Positions 23,329-31,947 of a DNA stretch of 64,000 nucleotides are shown piece after piece. Every line of letters begins with the position of its first letter. Positions within the stretch are counted from its first letter, which is position 1. Both the position numbers and the translations under genes were made by a program. This DNA is from 55-13 sp037190145 (GTDB lineage Bacteria > Armatimonadota > Fimbriimonadia > Fimbriimonadales > Fimbriimonadaceae): the NCBI GenBank assembly GCA_037190145.1, contig JBBCJU010000007.1, forward strand, positions 124,001 through 188,000, read 5' to 3'. The notes below the pieces were generated by a model, which saw only the letters and a program-made list of their open reading frames with translations, was not told the origin of the DNA and did no database searches.

Positions 23329-24378
23329 TTAGCCCTTTTTCTTCTTTGCCGGAGCCTTGGCGGGTGCCTTAGCTGGCGCCTTTGGAGCCGGAGCAGCAAC
23401 GCCGCTCTGGTTAGGGGTCAGGGCGTAGATTTGCATGAAATCATTGATTCCAACCGTCGCCATATATTTGCCATCGGCAGTAAATACTAGCGGGGAGCCA
23501 ATGGCGCTTTGCTCATCTAGCTGGGCAAGTTGCTTCAGGGACTTAGGATCCCAGAGTCTCACCGTTCGGTCTGGCGATGCAGTGGCAACCAGACGACCGC
23601 TTGGGGCATAGGCAACATTGGTGACGAAGTCCATATGACCCTTCAGCGTTCCAAATCGCTTCAGTGTCTTCATGTCAAAGATCACCGCGTTGCCGCTCTT
23701 TTCGCCGGTTACAATCTGCGACCCGGCCTTGTTCCAAGAAACATCCAACTGACCTTGAGGGTCGGAGCTGAAGAAGTTCATTGGCTTCACACCCGTTCCA
23801 GAGGTCTGATAGGTTCGTGCCGAAGCGGTAAGCGTTGCGGAAACAAACATGTTGGTGAGAGGGTGGAACGTTGCACCATAGAGGTTTGCACCGTTGCCTA
23901 AAAGCTGTCCAACTTTCTTATAGGCAGGAATACTCCACACCAGAACCTTATCATCCTTACCCGTGCTGATGAGCAGGGACCGGGGATGGTTGAAGCTTAG
24001 CTTTTGAATTCCCCGCTGGTGATCTCCATAGATCAGCTTGACCTGCTTTCCGGTCCGAGCATCCCAGACAAAAATACGGGCTGACTCATCGCCGGAGGCG
24101 ATCATGGTGCCATCGTTGCTCCAAGCAATCGCATAGGCGGGTTGCGGGTGGCCCTGGAAGGTGCGGATGGTTTTGAAAGATTGGGCATCAATGATTCGCA
24201 CCGATTTATCCTCTAGGGTGAGAGCGATTTGGCTACCGGTGGGAGATGCTGCGTATGCAAGAGGGCGAATTCCCTGGAGTTCGCGCACTCGCTTAACATT
24301 GAAGGCGGAAGCGGCGGGAGCCGCAGGTTTAGCAGCGGTCTGAGTGACCGCGAGAGTGACAAGAGCTGTTAAGACCAT
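23329..24378 (-). CDS. WD40 beta-propeller protein, secreted
   Basis: A 349-residue protein with a signal peptide (MVLTALVTLAVTQTAA) and six or seven WD40 repeats; clear ones contain AIAWSNDGTMIASGDESARIFVWD, a DDKVLVWS blade and VAYAPSGRLVATASPDRTVRLWD. The C-terminus is a short Pro/Ala/Lys repeat (APAKAPAKAPAKKKKG), a flexible basic tail. No enzymatic domain. WD40 propellers are interaction platforms; a periplasmic location is inferred from the signal. GGAGGAA 4-5 bases before the ATG is a strong ribosome binding site. It is monocistronic, with its own terminator. Confidence 0.88.
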   Translation of the reverse strand: MVLTALVTLAVTQTAAKPAAPAASAFNVKRVRELQGIRPLAYAASPTGSQIALTLEDKSVRIIDAQSFKTIRTFQGHPQPAYAIAWSNDGTMIASGDESARIFVWDARTGKQVKLIYGDHQRGIQKLSFNHPRSLLISTGKDDKVLVWSIPAYKKVGQLLGNGANLYGATFHPLTNMFVSATLTASARTYQTSGTGVKPMNFFSSDPQGQLDVSWNKAGSQIVTGEKSGNAVIFDMKTLKRFGTLKGHMDFVTNVAYAPSGRLVATASPDRTVRLWDPKSLKQLAQLDEQSAIGSPLVFTADGKYMATVGINDFMQIYALTPNQSGVAAPAPKAPAKAPAKAPAKKKKG

Positions 24379-24693
24379 ATGTTCCTCCGTGAACAGATAC
24401 GATTGTGACGCATGAGGAAGGCCACCGTTTTGGTCGGTGGTCTATGTTTGTACGCTCCCAAGACCTTAAAAGTTCAGTCAATACCGTGATAAGATAGCGA
24501 TGCTATCGGCAAAAACGAGTGTAGCGTTCGGTGTAACCAACGACTGTCCACCATCCAATAGCGTCTTGCTGTTAACAAGAATCAATCAGGCTTGGTATGG
24601 AACTCGCCGGCTGAAAAGCAGGCAAAAAGGGGCTCTGTAAGTTAAGACTTCCGCCCCCAATTGCTGGTGAGTTCCGCCGAGTCTATCAAAGCG
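24379..24693. other. Intergenic region between divergent WD40 and SPFH genes
   Basis: About 315 bp without a convincing gene. It must hold both divergent promoters. It contains two small stem-loops (CCACCG...CGGTGG at 24422-24440 and GATAGC-GAT-GCTATC at 24493-24507) and a widely spaced inverted repeat GGAACTC (24599) / GAGTTCC (24669). None has a U-tract or a riboswitch consensus that I recognise. Confidence 0.5.
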
Positions 24694-25392
24694 ATGTTTT
24701 TTAAGAAGAAGTTCATTGTGATGGAGCATGAGCATGTGCTCCTTTTCCACCAAGGCAAGTTGACAAAAGTCCTCAGCCCTGGAAAACACACCTTTCGAGG
24801 CAGTGACTACACGACGCTCCGCTATGACATGCGCCTGCAACTCGTTCAGATTCCAAACCAAGAGTTGACTTGCAAAGATGGAATCACCGTAAAAGTCAGC
24901 GCAAAGGCGAGCTACCGAATTTTGGATGCAGAAAAGGTGTACCGGGCAACGTCTGATTACTATTCTCTGGTCTATGAATCCCTGCATGAATCGTTGCGAG
25001 ATGCCATCGCAGAACTCAGTTTGGAAGAAGCGTTAGGAAAACGAGCTGATATATCCAGCGCTATCCAAGCCAAATCCGCGGAAAAATGTAAGACGTTTGG
25101 AGTCGAGATCACAGACTGCGCGATCCGCGACATTGGCATTACTGGGGAGATTAAGCGAGCCTATGCTCAATTGCTGATCGCTCAAAAAGAATCTCAAGCC
25201 ACCATGGAAAGAGCAAGGGGAGAAACGGCTGCCCTACGGAACCTGGCCAACGCGGCACGGATGATGGACGATAACCCTAATCTTTTGCAGTTGCGGTGGA
25301 TTCATGCCCTTGACCAGACAAAGGGCGCAACTGTCGTTCTTTCACCATCTGGCATGGTTCCTCACCATCCCCCTCAACAAGAAACCCAGTAA
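24694..25392 (+). CDS. SPFH/band-7 (slipin-like) protein without a membrane anchor
   Basis: A 232-residue SPFH-domain protein. The order EHEHVLLFHQGKLTKVLSPGKH, DMRLQLVQIPNQELTCKDGITVKVSAKASYRI, AIAELSLEEALGKR and FGVEITDCAIRDIGI is that of slipins/stomatin-like proteins, including the conserved region that drives oligomer assembly; a short coiled coil (EIKRAYAQLLIAQKESQATMERARGE) follows. Unlike typical slipins it lacks the N-terminal hydrophobic hairpin, so membrane attachment would need a partner. A longer frame starts at a TTG (24661), but the ATG at 24694 gives the better N-terminus. It lies 21 bp upstream of the GH2 gene. Confidence 0.8.
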   Translation: MFFKKKFIVMEHEHVLLFHQGKLTKVLSPGKHTFRGSDYTTLRYDMRLQLVQIPNQELTCKDGITVKVSAKASYRILDAEKVYRATSDYYSLVYESLHESLRDAIAELSLEEALGKRADISSAIQAKSAEKCKTFGVEITDCAIRDIGITGEIKRAYAQLLIAQKESQATMERARGETAALRNLANAARMMDDNPNLLQLRWIHALDQTKGATVVLSPSGMVPHHPPQQETQ

Positions 25393-25413
25393 TGTGCGAA
25401 AATTCGCCCAAAG

Positions 25414-27672
25414 ATGGGCGAGCGGATAAAGTATTGGGATATTGATTTTGGGGACGGAACTTGGCAGGAAGTTTCGGTTCCTCATGCCTGGCGACAGGAA
25501 TTGGATGTGCAATCGGAAGGTCCGGTCACATATCGAGCAACTATTACTGTTCCCCGAGAACCTTCAAACTTGTGGTTTGAGGGGGTCAGCTACGAGGCGA
25601 TCGTCTCGATTGATGGCCAGGAGATGCTTACCCATCGAGGTATCTGGGACTCATTTGAAGTACCTCTGAATGCCTTCCGAGGCAAAAGAGTTGAAGTGAG
25701 TGTCACCGTCACAAAGAATGGCGGTGAGCGGTTCCCTGTACGAGAAGTTGCCAGCGGTTTTATCCCTTACGTGTTTCATACCTATGGGGGAATCTGGGGC
25801 AAGGTTGAACTGAGAACGGCGGCCGAGGAACCTGCGGCATCAAGTACAGGATTACGAGATGGGGCGCGAGTCTCGGTCTACAACTCTCAAATCTATGTGG
25901 ATGGACAGCCCTTCTACATGCGCGGCCTTCTACACTGGGGGTGGTATCCCGAACTCGGGCATCACAACGCGCCCGAAGAAACCATTCGCCGCGAGATTAA
26001 GGCTGCCAAAGCCATGGGCTTTAACCTCGTCAAGTTCTGCCTTTGGATTCCTCCGCAGCGCTACTTGGAAATACTAAAAGAAGAGGAAATGGAGGCATGG
26101 ATAGAACTCCCCCTTTGGGATCCATCTCCTGATGCTGAACGCCTGGAAGAGATCGGCAGAGAGATCGAGAGCATCGTTCGACAGTATCGACACCACGACA
26201 ATATCATCGTATGGACCATTGGGTGCGAGTTAAGTCATGCCACTCCCGCCCCGTTCCGCGAGTACATGGTGAACCTTGTCCAGAACCTAACTGGCTGTCC
26301 ATTGGTGAAAGACAACTCAGGCGGAGCCGAAATGTACGGAGGCGATCTGCGGGAGTTCGGAACCTTTTACGACTATCACCCTTACTGCGACACGCAGTTC
26401 TATCCTCAAGTTCTAGATTCCCTCTTACCTGGGCCCAGAGGCCAAGAACCCATTCTCTTTGGCGAGTTCAACGACATCGATGTGCATCGCGATCTTTGTC
26501 GCCTCCATGAAGAAATGCCGTTCTGGGCAAGCCGGATGTCAGAACTCAATGCTCAGGGCGTCCGTTGGAAGCACGACCTCCCAACGTTCCTTCAGGAAAA
26601 CCCAATGGCAACGGGCGATGAGTTTGAACGACACCAAAAGCTGATGGAATCCTCTCGTCAGAAATCGCTCTTCATGCGTAAGACCGTTCACGAATGGGTC
26701 CGAGCCCGCGATCCTATTTCCGGCTACGCCATTACCGGGTGGCGAGATACTCCCATTTCAACGTCGGGCTTTTTTGACGATTGGGACCGCCCTCGATACA
26801 CTTCAGAAGAGTGCCATTCATGGAACAGTTCTGACGTCCTGTTTCTGATCCCGACCCGTCGTCCACCCTGGGTAGATGGAGGGAACCGGCCAGGTTGGCT
26901 AGATTCCTTTAATCATTTCGAAGGACAGATTTTCTTTAAGGTTGGGGGTCATTCCGAATCTGGCAGAGAGGCAGGTCTGCTTTGGAAAATCGTAAGCGAA
27001 TCTGGTCAAGTGATGGCAAAGGGATCAAGTTCCCCAGAACTTGCCGATCCCTTGACGGCCAAACAAGTTGGCGAAATTTCCTGGCAATGCAAGACTCCCG
27101 GCAAATACGAGTTGCAAGTGGAATGGGGACAAGCCTCCAATGTCTGGACCTTCTGGGTGGAGCCTAAAGCTGACCTAAGCCCCTATCGCATCCTTGATCC
27201 CCATCGAAGGCTTGGCGTTGTAGAGGCGGAAGATGGGTCGACCCATGTACTGGTAGACACCTTTGAGGGACTCGATGATATCTTCGCCAAGGGAGAAAAA
27301 GCGATTGTTCTCTTGAGCACTATAGGGACAAGTCCTTTGCCTTTCTGGCGAGAAGCGGCCTATGACTTTGCCAAGAACGCTCCATTTGCTGAGCAATGGG
27401 AGCGCCTCCTCGCCGTCTCGGGAGATTCCGCCCTTGATTTGTCTCAATTGACTAGCTGCTTGCCGTCTGATTGCAAAATAGAAACAGTCATCATTCGGGT
27501 AGACGTAAGAACCTATGAGGAGTCACCCGTGATGGTAAAGGTCAGCCTAGGAGAAGGTTGTGCGGTGGTTACTTCGCTCCGACCCTATGGCGGTCTTGGA
27601 AATCAGCCTTTAGGCTTAGCCAAGAATGCGGCTGGATTGGCCCTCATGAAGCAAATGGCGGAATTACTGTAA
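25414..27672 (+). CDS. Glycoside hydrolase family 2 (beta-glucuronidase/galactosidase-like)
   Basis: A 752-residue GH2-type enzyme. The N-terminal jelly-roll sugar-binding domain (about 1-135) contains VPHAWRQE and the LWFEGVSYEAIVSIDG fold strand. The TIM barrel begins near VDGQPFYMRGLLHWGWYPE (about 165) and has the acid/base Glu in IVWTIGCELS (about 270) and the probable nucleophile in EPILFGEFND (about 350). The C-terminal 230 residues contain beta domains. No signal peptide is visible, so it is probably cytoplasmic. The usual GH2 N-E pair reads C-E at the acid/base site, which hints at a divergent substrate. It is coupled by TAATG to the DUF1460 gene. Confidence 0.82.
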   Translation: MGERIKYWDIDFGDGTWQEVSVPHAWRQELDVQSEGPVTYRATITVPREPSNLWFEGVSYEAIVSIDGQEMLTHRGIWDSFEVPLNAFRGKRVEVSVTVTKNGGERFPVREVASGFIPYVFHTYGGIWGKVELRTAAEEPAASSTGLRDGARVSVYNSQIYVDGQPFYMRGLLHWGWYPELGHHNAPEETIRREIKAAKAMGFNLVKFCLWIPPQRYLEILKEEEMEAWIELPLWDPSPDAERLEEIGREIESIVRQYRHHDNIIVWTIGCELSHATPAPFREYMVNLVQNLTGCPLVKDNSGGAEMYGGDLREFGTFYDYHPYCDTQFYPQVLDSLLPGPRGQEPILFGEFNDIDVHRDLCRLHEEMPFWASRMSELNAQGVRWKHDLPTFLQENPMATGDEFERHQKLMESSRQKSLFMRKTVHEWVRARDPISGYAITGWRDTPISTSGFFDDWDRPRYTSEECHSWNSSDVLFLIPTRRPPWVDGGNRPGWLDSFNHFEGQIFFKVGGHSESGREAGLLWKIVSESGQVMAKGSSSPELADPLTAKQVGEISWQCKTPGKYELQVEWGQASNVWTFWVEPKADLSPYRILDPHRRLGVVEAEDGSTHVLVDTFEGLDDIFAKGEKAIVLLSTIGTSPLPFWREAAYDFAKNAPFAEQWERLLAVSGDSALDLSQLTSCLPSDCKIETVIIRVDVRTYEESPVMVKVSLGEGCAVVTSLRPYGGLGNQPLGLAKNAAGLALMKQMAELL

Positions 27673-28538
27673 TGACTCGTCGAGAATTTATTGCCATCAC
27701 CGCATCCTTAGCACTCGCTCCAACTTTGTCATTTGGGCAAGGCGAAGATTTCTTTACCGGCAAAGATGTGCTCGCCGAGATATTGGCGAAAGCCAAAGCC
27801 GGAAATTGGAAGGCTTTACCCATGGGAGACTTGGTGGGCAAGGTAGCCCGTGAGTTTCTCGGCACTCCTTACGTAGGCTTTACCTTTGAAATTTTTGATG
27901 ATCGAGAGGTGTGCGTCATCAACCTCAAGGGGCTGGATTGCGCCACGTTTTATGAAGCCGCTTTGGCCATTTCCCGCACCATCAAAGCTGGAAGATTCAG
28001 CGAATCAGAGTTTAGGAAGCAGATTCAGCGGATGCGATATCGAGGTGGGAAGCTCAATGGCTACACCAGTCGACTGCACTATGCGATTGACTACTTCCTT
28101 GATAACGAAAAGAAGGGAATCGTCCAGGTGATTTCAGAAGACCTGCCCGGGGCCGAGGTTTTTGATAAGAAGCTGTCGTTTATGACTAAGAACTCGGTGA
28201 AGTATCGCCAACTGAAAGCGAATCCCGAACTGGTTCCCCTTATTACCAAGACCGAAGAAAACGTAAACGCACGCAAGAATTTCTACATCCCTAAGGACAA
28301 GGTTGAGAGCATTGAAATCCTGCTGAAGACTGGAGACTTGATCGGCCTGACCACTACAACGGAAGGACTAGACGTTTCTCACACGGGGCTTTGCTACCGA
28401 GATGAGGCAGGTGCGTTAAGGTTTATGCACGCGTCGTCAGTGCAGAAAGAAGTGATGCTGGATGTCAGGTTGTCTGAGTATCTTGCCAAAGCAAAGATTA
28501 ACACCGGAATCATCGTCGCCAGACCTCTGGAGTTGTAA
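27672..28538 (+). CDS. DUF1460 (N-acetylmuramoyl-L-alanine amidase-like) secreted protein
   Basis: A 288-residue protein with a Tat-like signal (MTRREFIAITASLALAPTLSFG). The mature part follows DUF1460, a branch of the NlpC/P60 papain-like superfamily: GTPYVG, the nucleophile Cys in LKGLDCATFYE, YTSRLHYAIDYF, the catalytic His in DVSHTGLCYR and a MHASS segment. These proteins act on peptidoglycan or other amide substrates in the periplasm. The ATG at 27672 overlaps the GH2 stop codon (TAATG), and a longer frame runs 114 bp into that gene. Genetic coupling to a glycosidase suggests joint processing of glycan material; this is inference. Confidence 0.85.
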   Translation: MTRREFIAITASLALAPTLSFGQGEDFFTGKDVLAEILAKAKAGNWKALPMGDLVGKVAREFLGTPYVGFTFEIFDDREVCVINLKGLDCATFYEAALAISRTIKAGRFSESEFRKQIQRMRYRGGKLNGYTSRLHYAIDYFLDNEKKGIVQVISEDLPGAEVFDKKLSFMTKNSVKYRQLKANPELVPLITKTEENVNARKNFYIPKDKVESIEILLKTGDLIGLTTTTEGLDVSHTGLCYRDEAGALRFMHASSVQKEVMLDVRLSEYLAKAKINTGIIVARPLEL

Positions 28539-28561
28539 GAGAGAAGCTGTTCGTAGTAGAG

Positions 28562-29992
28562 TCACCCCTCTCCCCGCTGCGGGAGAGGGGGATTTAACAG
28601 GGCTTTGATTGCCGCGTCTTTGTCACCAGGCACCAACTCGCCTTCCAACACTTTCTCGGTGAGGAAGCTCTTCCACTTCCCAACCTCTGGTCCTGGCGCA
28701 AGTCCCAAAATCGCCATAATCTCTTCCCCACTTAGGGGCGACTGGAGAACCTCTCTTGGCGTCTCTTCTAATACTTCAGCTAGCCTAACCCGAATCGGAG
28801 TCAAGTCTAGCTTGCGAACCCCGGGTGCCAGTGAACTGGCATCTGCTTCTACAAGCCATAGAAGGTCATCTACCTTTTCCCCCAGATCGCGGATTAGCCT
28901 TCGTGCGGCAGACTTTGTAAACTGAGTTCCACTCCCTAGACGCATATGGTGGCGAACCAGGAGCGCAACCGATTCTATTTCTCGCTCGGACAGTTTCCAA
29001 CGACGGAGAATGCGGCGAGTCATCTCAGCCCCAAGTTCGTCGTGACCGAAAAACCTCGTCCGCCCTTCCGTATCAATCATCTTGGTTTGCGGTTTGCCCA
29101 CGTCATGAAAAAGCGCACCGAGGATCAGCTCTAGATTGGGTGCTTGCGCGTTCGGATTAGGCTCTTCTAATTGGTCAGCCAGGGAGGACACGTGAGGCCC
29201 CAGCTTCCAGAGGTTTTCGATCACCAGGAGGGTGTGGTTCCAGACGTCTAGGTGATGGAAGTGCCCTTGTTCAACACCACTCATCATTTCAAACTCTGGA
29301 GCGATGATGTCAGTTAGGCCCAGTTCTAGAATTTCCTGTAGAGCCTGAGGAGCGGTTGGACGAACAAGGATTTTGAAGAGTTCATCGCGGATCCGTTCGT
29401 AGCTGACGATAAAGAGCCGCTCACGCGTTTCCCGAATTGCCTCATATAAGCCAGGAGCTGGACTAAACCCAAGCTGCCAGCGGAACCTCACTGCCCTGAG
29501 CATCCTTAAGGGGTCATCATGAAAGGTCGCGATTGGGTCAAGTGGCGTACGCAGGACTTTCGATTGGAGGTCAGGCAGCCCAGAACCCAAAGGATCTACA
29601 AGTTCCCACGAACCTAAATCTCGCAGTAAGGTGTTCGCCGTAAAGTCTCGACGTTGAGCATCTTCCAAATAAGTTGCTGGCTCAACGGTTGGCTTTCGAC
29701 TTTCCTCGGAGTAACTTTCTTTTCTGGCCGTAACAAGCTCAATGGCAACGTTTTCGACTCGCACCATCGCCGTGCCAAACCTAGGATAGGTTACGGGAGC
29801 AATCTCGCTCACACCCTGTTCCCATAGAAAATGGGCCAATTCAGGAGCACTTTGCCGGGTGACAATATCCAGATCATTTTTCGGCGGAAGCCCAAGAAGC
29901 TCATCTCGCACCGCACCACCCACCAAAAACAAATCACCTTCGAAAGGCGTGTTCTTAACGACGGAACGTATCGCAACCAAGGCAGGGTGCAT
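28562..29992 (-). CDS. cca: CCA-adding enzyme / poly(A)-polymerase-like tRNA nucleotidyltransferase with HD domain
   Basis: A 476-residue class II nucleotidyltransferase. The head domain has FLVGGAVRDELLG and the catalytic DLDIV acidic pair, followed by RRDFTANTLLRDLG and DPLRMLRAVRF, the standard CCA enzyme blocks. A C-terminal HD phosphohydrolase domain follows (LGALFHDVGKPQTK and VRHHMRLG), as in bacterial CCA enzymes with 2',3'-cyclic phosphodiesterase activity. The last 11 codons (LNPPLPQRGEG) are a translated copy of a palindromic repeat. It is convergent with the DUF1460 gene and 165 bp from the divergent PQQ-dehydrogenase gene. Confidence 0.92.
   Translation of the reverse strand: MHPALVAIRSVVKNTPFEGDLFLVGGAVRDELLGLPPKNDLDIVTRQSAPELAHFLWEQGVSEIAPVTYPRFGTAMVRVENVAIELVTARKESYSEESRKPTVEPATYLEDAQRRDFTANTLLRDLGSWELVDPLGSGLPDLQSKVLRTPLDPIATFHDDPLRMLRAVRFRWQLGFSPAPGLYEAIRETRERLFIVSYERIRDELFKILVRPTAPQALQEILELGLTDIIAPEFEMMSGVEQGHFHHLDVWNHTLLVIENLWKLGPHVSSLADQLEEPNPNAQAPNLELILGALFHDVGKPQTKMIDTEGRTRFFGHDELGAEMTRRILRRWKLSEREIESVALLVRHHMRLGSGTQFTKSAARRLIRDLGEKVDDLLWLVEADASSLAPGVRKLDLTPIRVRLAEVLEETPREVLQSPLSGEEIMAILGLAPGPEVGKWKSFLTEKVLEGELVPGDKDAAIKALLNPPLPQRGEG
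28565..28590. repeat. REP-like palindrome at the 3' end of cca
   Basis: CCCCTCTCCC and GGGAGAGGGG form a 10-bp perfect inverted repeat with a 6-base centre. It overlaps the last codons of cca and falls in the gap between two convergent genes, where it could act as a bidirectional mRNA 3' hairpin. The translated form PPLPQRGEG resembles peptides produced when REP elements lie in a coding frame. Confidence 0.7.
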
Positions 29993-30157
29993 GCTCCATT
30001 TTAGAGCTTCTTACCAGTGATTTTTTTCCTATTGCGGCAAGTTCGCTCCGATCTGCGGTTTTGTTCAGTTTTCTTGCGAAAATCATTACTGCGGATAAAT
30101 GTTGGACCTTTTTTGAAAAGACTGCGTTTAGGTTTGGAAGGTAGGTAAATTTCAAAC

Positions 30158-31633
30158 GTGCCCAAAACCTTGCTTCTCTTGACCGCGGTAGGCGGTGCTA
30201 CGTTCTCATGGATGTGCATGCCGGCCGACAACAAATCGTCGTCGACAAATGCGCCTACGCCGTCACATAGCGGCGAACAAGGGCAGGCCCGTAATGTAAC
30301 ACAGCTTTACAACGAGTACTGCGGTAAGTGTCACGGAATCAACGGCGAAGGCGGCGGCGGTGGAACAAAGACTCTACTCACCCGAGACAAGTTTGACCAG
30401 AAGTGGGATAAACCATTCTTTGATGCCACAAAGAACGGCGTTCCGGATATGGGCATGGAAGCTTATGGGCAGACTTTGTCTGATCCTGAGATTTGGGCTT
30501 TAGTCGTCCACATTCGCGAACTGCAGGGCAAGTATCTTCGCCAAACCGAGGGTGGGCCAAAGGCCGTTGACGGGGTTTACAAGTCCAAATACCAAGACTA
30601 TAAGGTCGAGACTATTGTTGACAATGGACTTCGTACACCTTGGTCCCTCGACTGGTTACCCGACGGCAAACTCCTCGTTACCAATCGCCCCGGCACGATG
30701 AATGTTGTTGTCAATGGAAAGCTTGGACCAGCTGTTCAAGGGCTTCCTGAAGCCGTAGAGCAAGGACAGGGTGGTTTGATGGATGTACGGGTCCACCCAT
30801 CAAATGGTTGGATTTACCTATCCTACACTGAGCCTGCAAAGAGCGGACGCGGAGGGATGACCAAGGTGGTTCGCGGGAAGCTAAAAGTCTCTGGTGAGCA
30901 AGCGACTTGGGGTGACCAACAAACGATTTGGGAAGCTGACCAAAAATACTACACCCCTGCAGGTGTCCACTTTGGAAGCAAGATTGTTTTCGACAAGGGA
31001 TTTGTTTTCTTCAGCGTTGGTGAGCGTGGCTCAAACATGGGCGCTCAATCCTTGGAGACTCCGTTTGGAAAGATCATGCGTGTTCATGAAGACGGAAAGA
31101 TTCCTGCGGACAACCCATATGTCAACACATCGGGAGCCGAAAAAGCGACTTGGAGCTACGGACATCGCAACCAACAAGGTTTGACATTCGACTCTGAAGG
31201 GCGACTTTGGGATACGGAACATGGCCCCCGGGGTGGCGACGAACTCAATGAGATTAAGAAAGGCGCTAACTATGGATGGCCCCTCGTTGCCTATAGCGTC
31301 AACTATAACGACTCTCCCTTCCGAACGCCTTGGATGACGGAAGGCAAGCAAATTGAGCAACCTGTCTTCCGGTGGCTTCCTTCCATTGGCGCCAGTGGAC
31401 TTGACACGATGAAGGGCAACGCTTTTCCGAAGTGGCAGGGAGACTTGATTGCAGGAGGCCTTGCCGGCAATAACCTGGATCGCATTCGAGTCAAGGCAGG
31501 CAAGCTAGTGGAGCGAGAAGAGCTGATCTGGGGAATGGGTCGCATTCGCGATGTGGCAGTGGGCAAAGATGGATTCATCTACATTGCGCTAAACGGCCCC
31601 GATAAGATTATTCGCTTGGTTCCTGCGAAGTAA
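30158..31633 (+). CDS. Cytochrome c-PQQ-dependent sugar dehydrogenase fusion
   Basis: A 491-residue secreted protein. After an N-terminal membrane/signal segment comes a low-complexity linker (about 25-45), then a class I cytochrome c domain with CGKCH at 55-59 and a probable Met ligand in VPDMGMEAYG. From about residue 150 it is a soluble aldose dehydrogenase (sGDH/YliI) beta-propeller: LRTPWSLDWLPDGKLLVTNRPG, HPSNGWIYLSYTEP, YGHRNQQGLTF and EHGPRGGDELN. It would oxidise a sugar in the periplasm and pass electrons to its own haem. Starts with GTG. A terminator follows. Confidence 0.9.
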   Translation: MPKTLLLLTAVGGATFSWMCMPADNKSSSTNAPTPSHSGEQGQARNVTQLYNEYCGKCHGINGEGGGGGTKTLLTRDKFDQKWDKPFFDATKNGVPDMGMEAYGQTLSDPEIWALVVHIRELQGKYLRQTEGGPKAVDGVYKSKYQDYKVETIVDNGLRTPWSLDWLPDGKLLVTNRPGTMNVVVNGKLGPAVQGLPEAVEQGQGGLMDVRVHPSNGWIYLSYTEPAKSGRGGMTKVVRGKLKVSGEQATWGDQQTIWEADQKYYTPAGVHFGSKIVFDKGFVFFSVGERGSNMGAQSLETPFGKIMRVHEDGKIPADNPYVNTSGAEKATWSYGHRNQQGLTFDSEGRLWDTEHGPRGGDELNEIKKGANYGWPLVAYSVNYNDSPFRTPWMTEGKQIEQPVFRWLPSIGASGLDTMKGNAFPKWQGDLIAGGLAGNNLDRIRVKAGKLVEREELIWGMGRIRDVAVGKDGFIYIALNGPDKIIRLVPAK

Positions 31634-31645
31634 CTGCATAAAATA

Positions 31646-31690
31646 AAAGGCCCGCTCGGAAGCTTTTCCGAGTGGGTCTATTTGTTTTAT
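31646..31690 (+). terminator. Terminator after the PQQ-dehydrogenase gene
   Basis: A 14-bp imperfect stem (31648-31661 with 31666-31679, including G-U pairs) with a GCTT loop is followed by ATTTGTTTTATTTT. It isolates the dehydrogenase from the toxin-antitoxin operon that starts 60 bp later. Confidence 0.85.
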
Positions 31691-31704
31691 TTTGCCCAAT
31701 GATC

Positions 31705-31725
31705 TGTAAGTACGGCGTACGTACA
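31705..31725. promoter_or_regulatory. Palindromic operator of the AbrB-Doc operon
   Basis: A 21-base palindrome, TGTAAGTACG-G-CGTACGTACA, pairs at 9 of 10 positions and lies 17-37 bases upstream of the antitoxin ATG. A CATAAT -10-like hexamer (31727-31732) follows directly, so a bound repressor would cover the promoter. AbrB/MazE-type antitoxins repress their own operons by binding such sites. No Shine-Dalgarno sequence is visible before the ATG. Confidence 0.65.
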
Positions 31726-31741
31726 CCATAATAACAATGTC

Positions 31742-31945
31742 ATGACACGCAAGTTGGTTAAGAACGGAAACAGCTATAGCCTAACCATCACGAAAGAGAT
31801 GAAGGAACACCTGGGAGTTAGGGAAGCAGTGGCGGTCTATTTTGCCGAAGGGGAAATTATCCTCAGACGTCCGTCTCCGTTTGAGTTAGCTAAGGAACAA
31901 TCTTTAAATCGTTTTGACGCGGCATATAAGAAACTCGCGGAATAG
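31742..31945 (+). CDS. AbrB/MazE-family antitoxin
   Basis: A 67-residue protein with an N-terminal swapped-hairpin AbrB/MazE DNA-binding domain (KLVKNGNSYSLTITKEMKEHLGV, about residues 4-27; EGEIILRRPSPF closes the fold) and a C-terminal helix (LNRFDAAYKKLAE) of the kind that wraps around a toxin. It is 2 bp upstream of doc in the same direction. It is expected to neutralise Doc and, through the palindrome at 31705, to repress the operon. Canonical Doc partners are Phd-type; the AbrB-type partner is a known alternative combination. Confidence 0.85.
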   Translation: MTRKLVKNGNSYSLTITKEMKEHLGVREAVAVYFAEGEIILRRPSPFELAKEQSLNRFDAAYKKLAE

Positions 31946-31947
31946 TC

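Noticed and set aside
23329..23400. Tandem Pro-Ala-Lys codon repeat at the end of the WD40 gene
   Set aside because: It is a short basic tail coded in frame, typical of low-complexity C-termini; not evidence of a mobile or CRISPR-like repeat.
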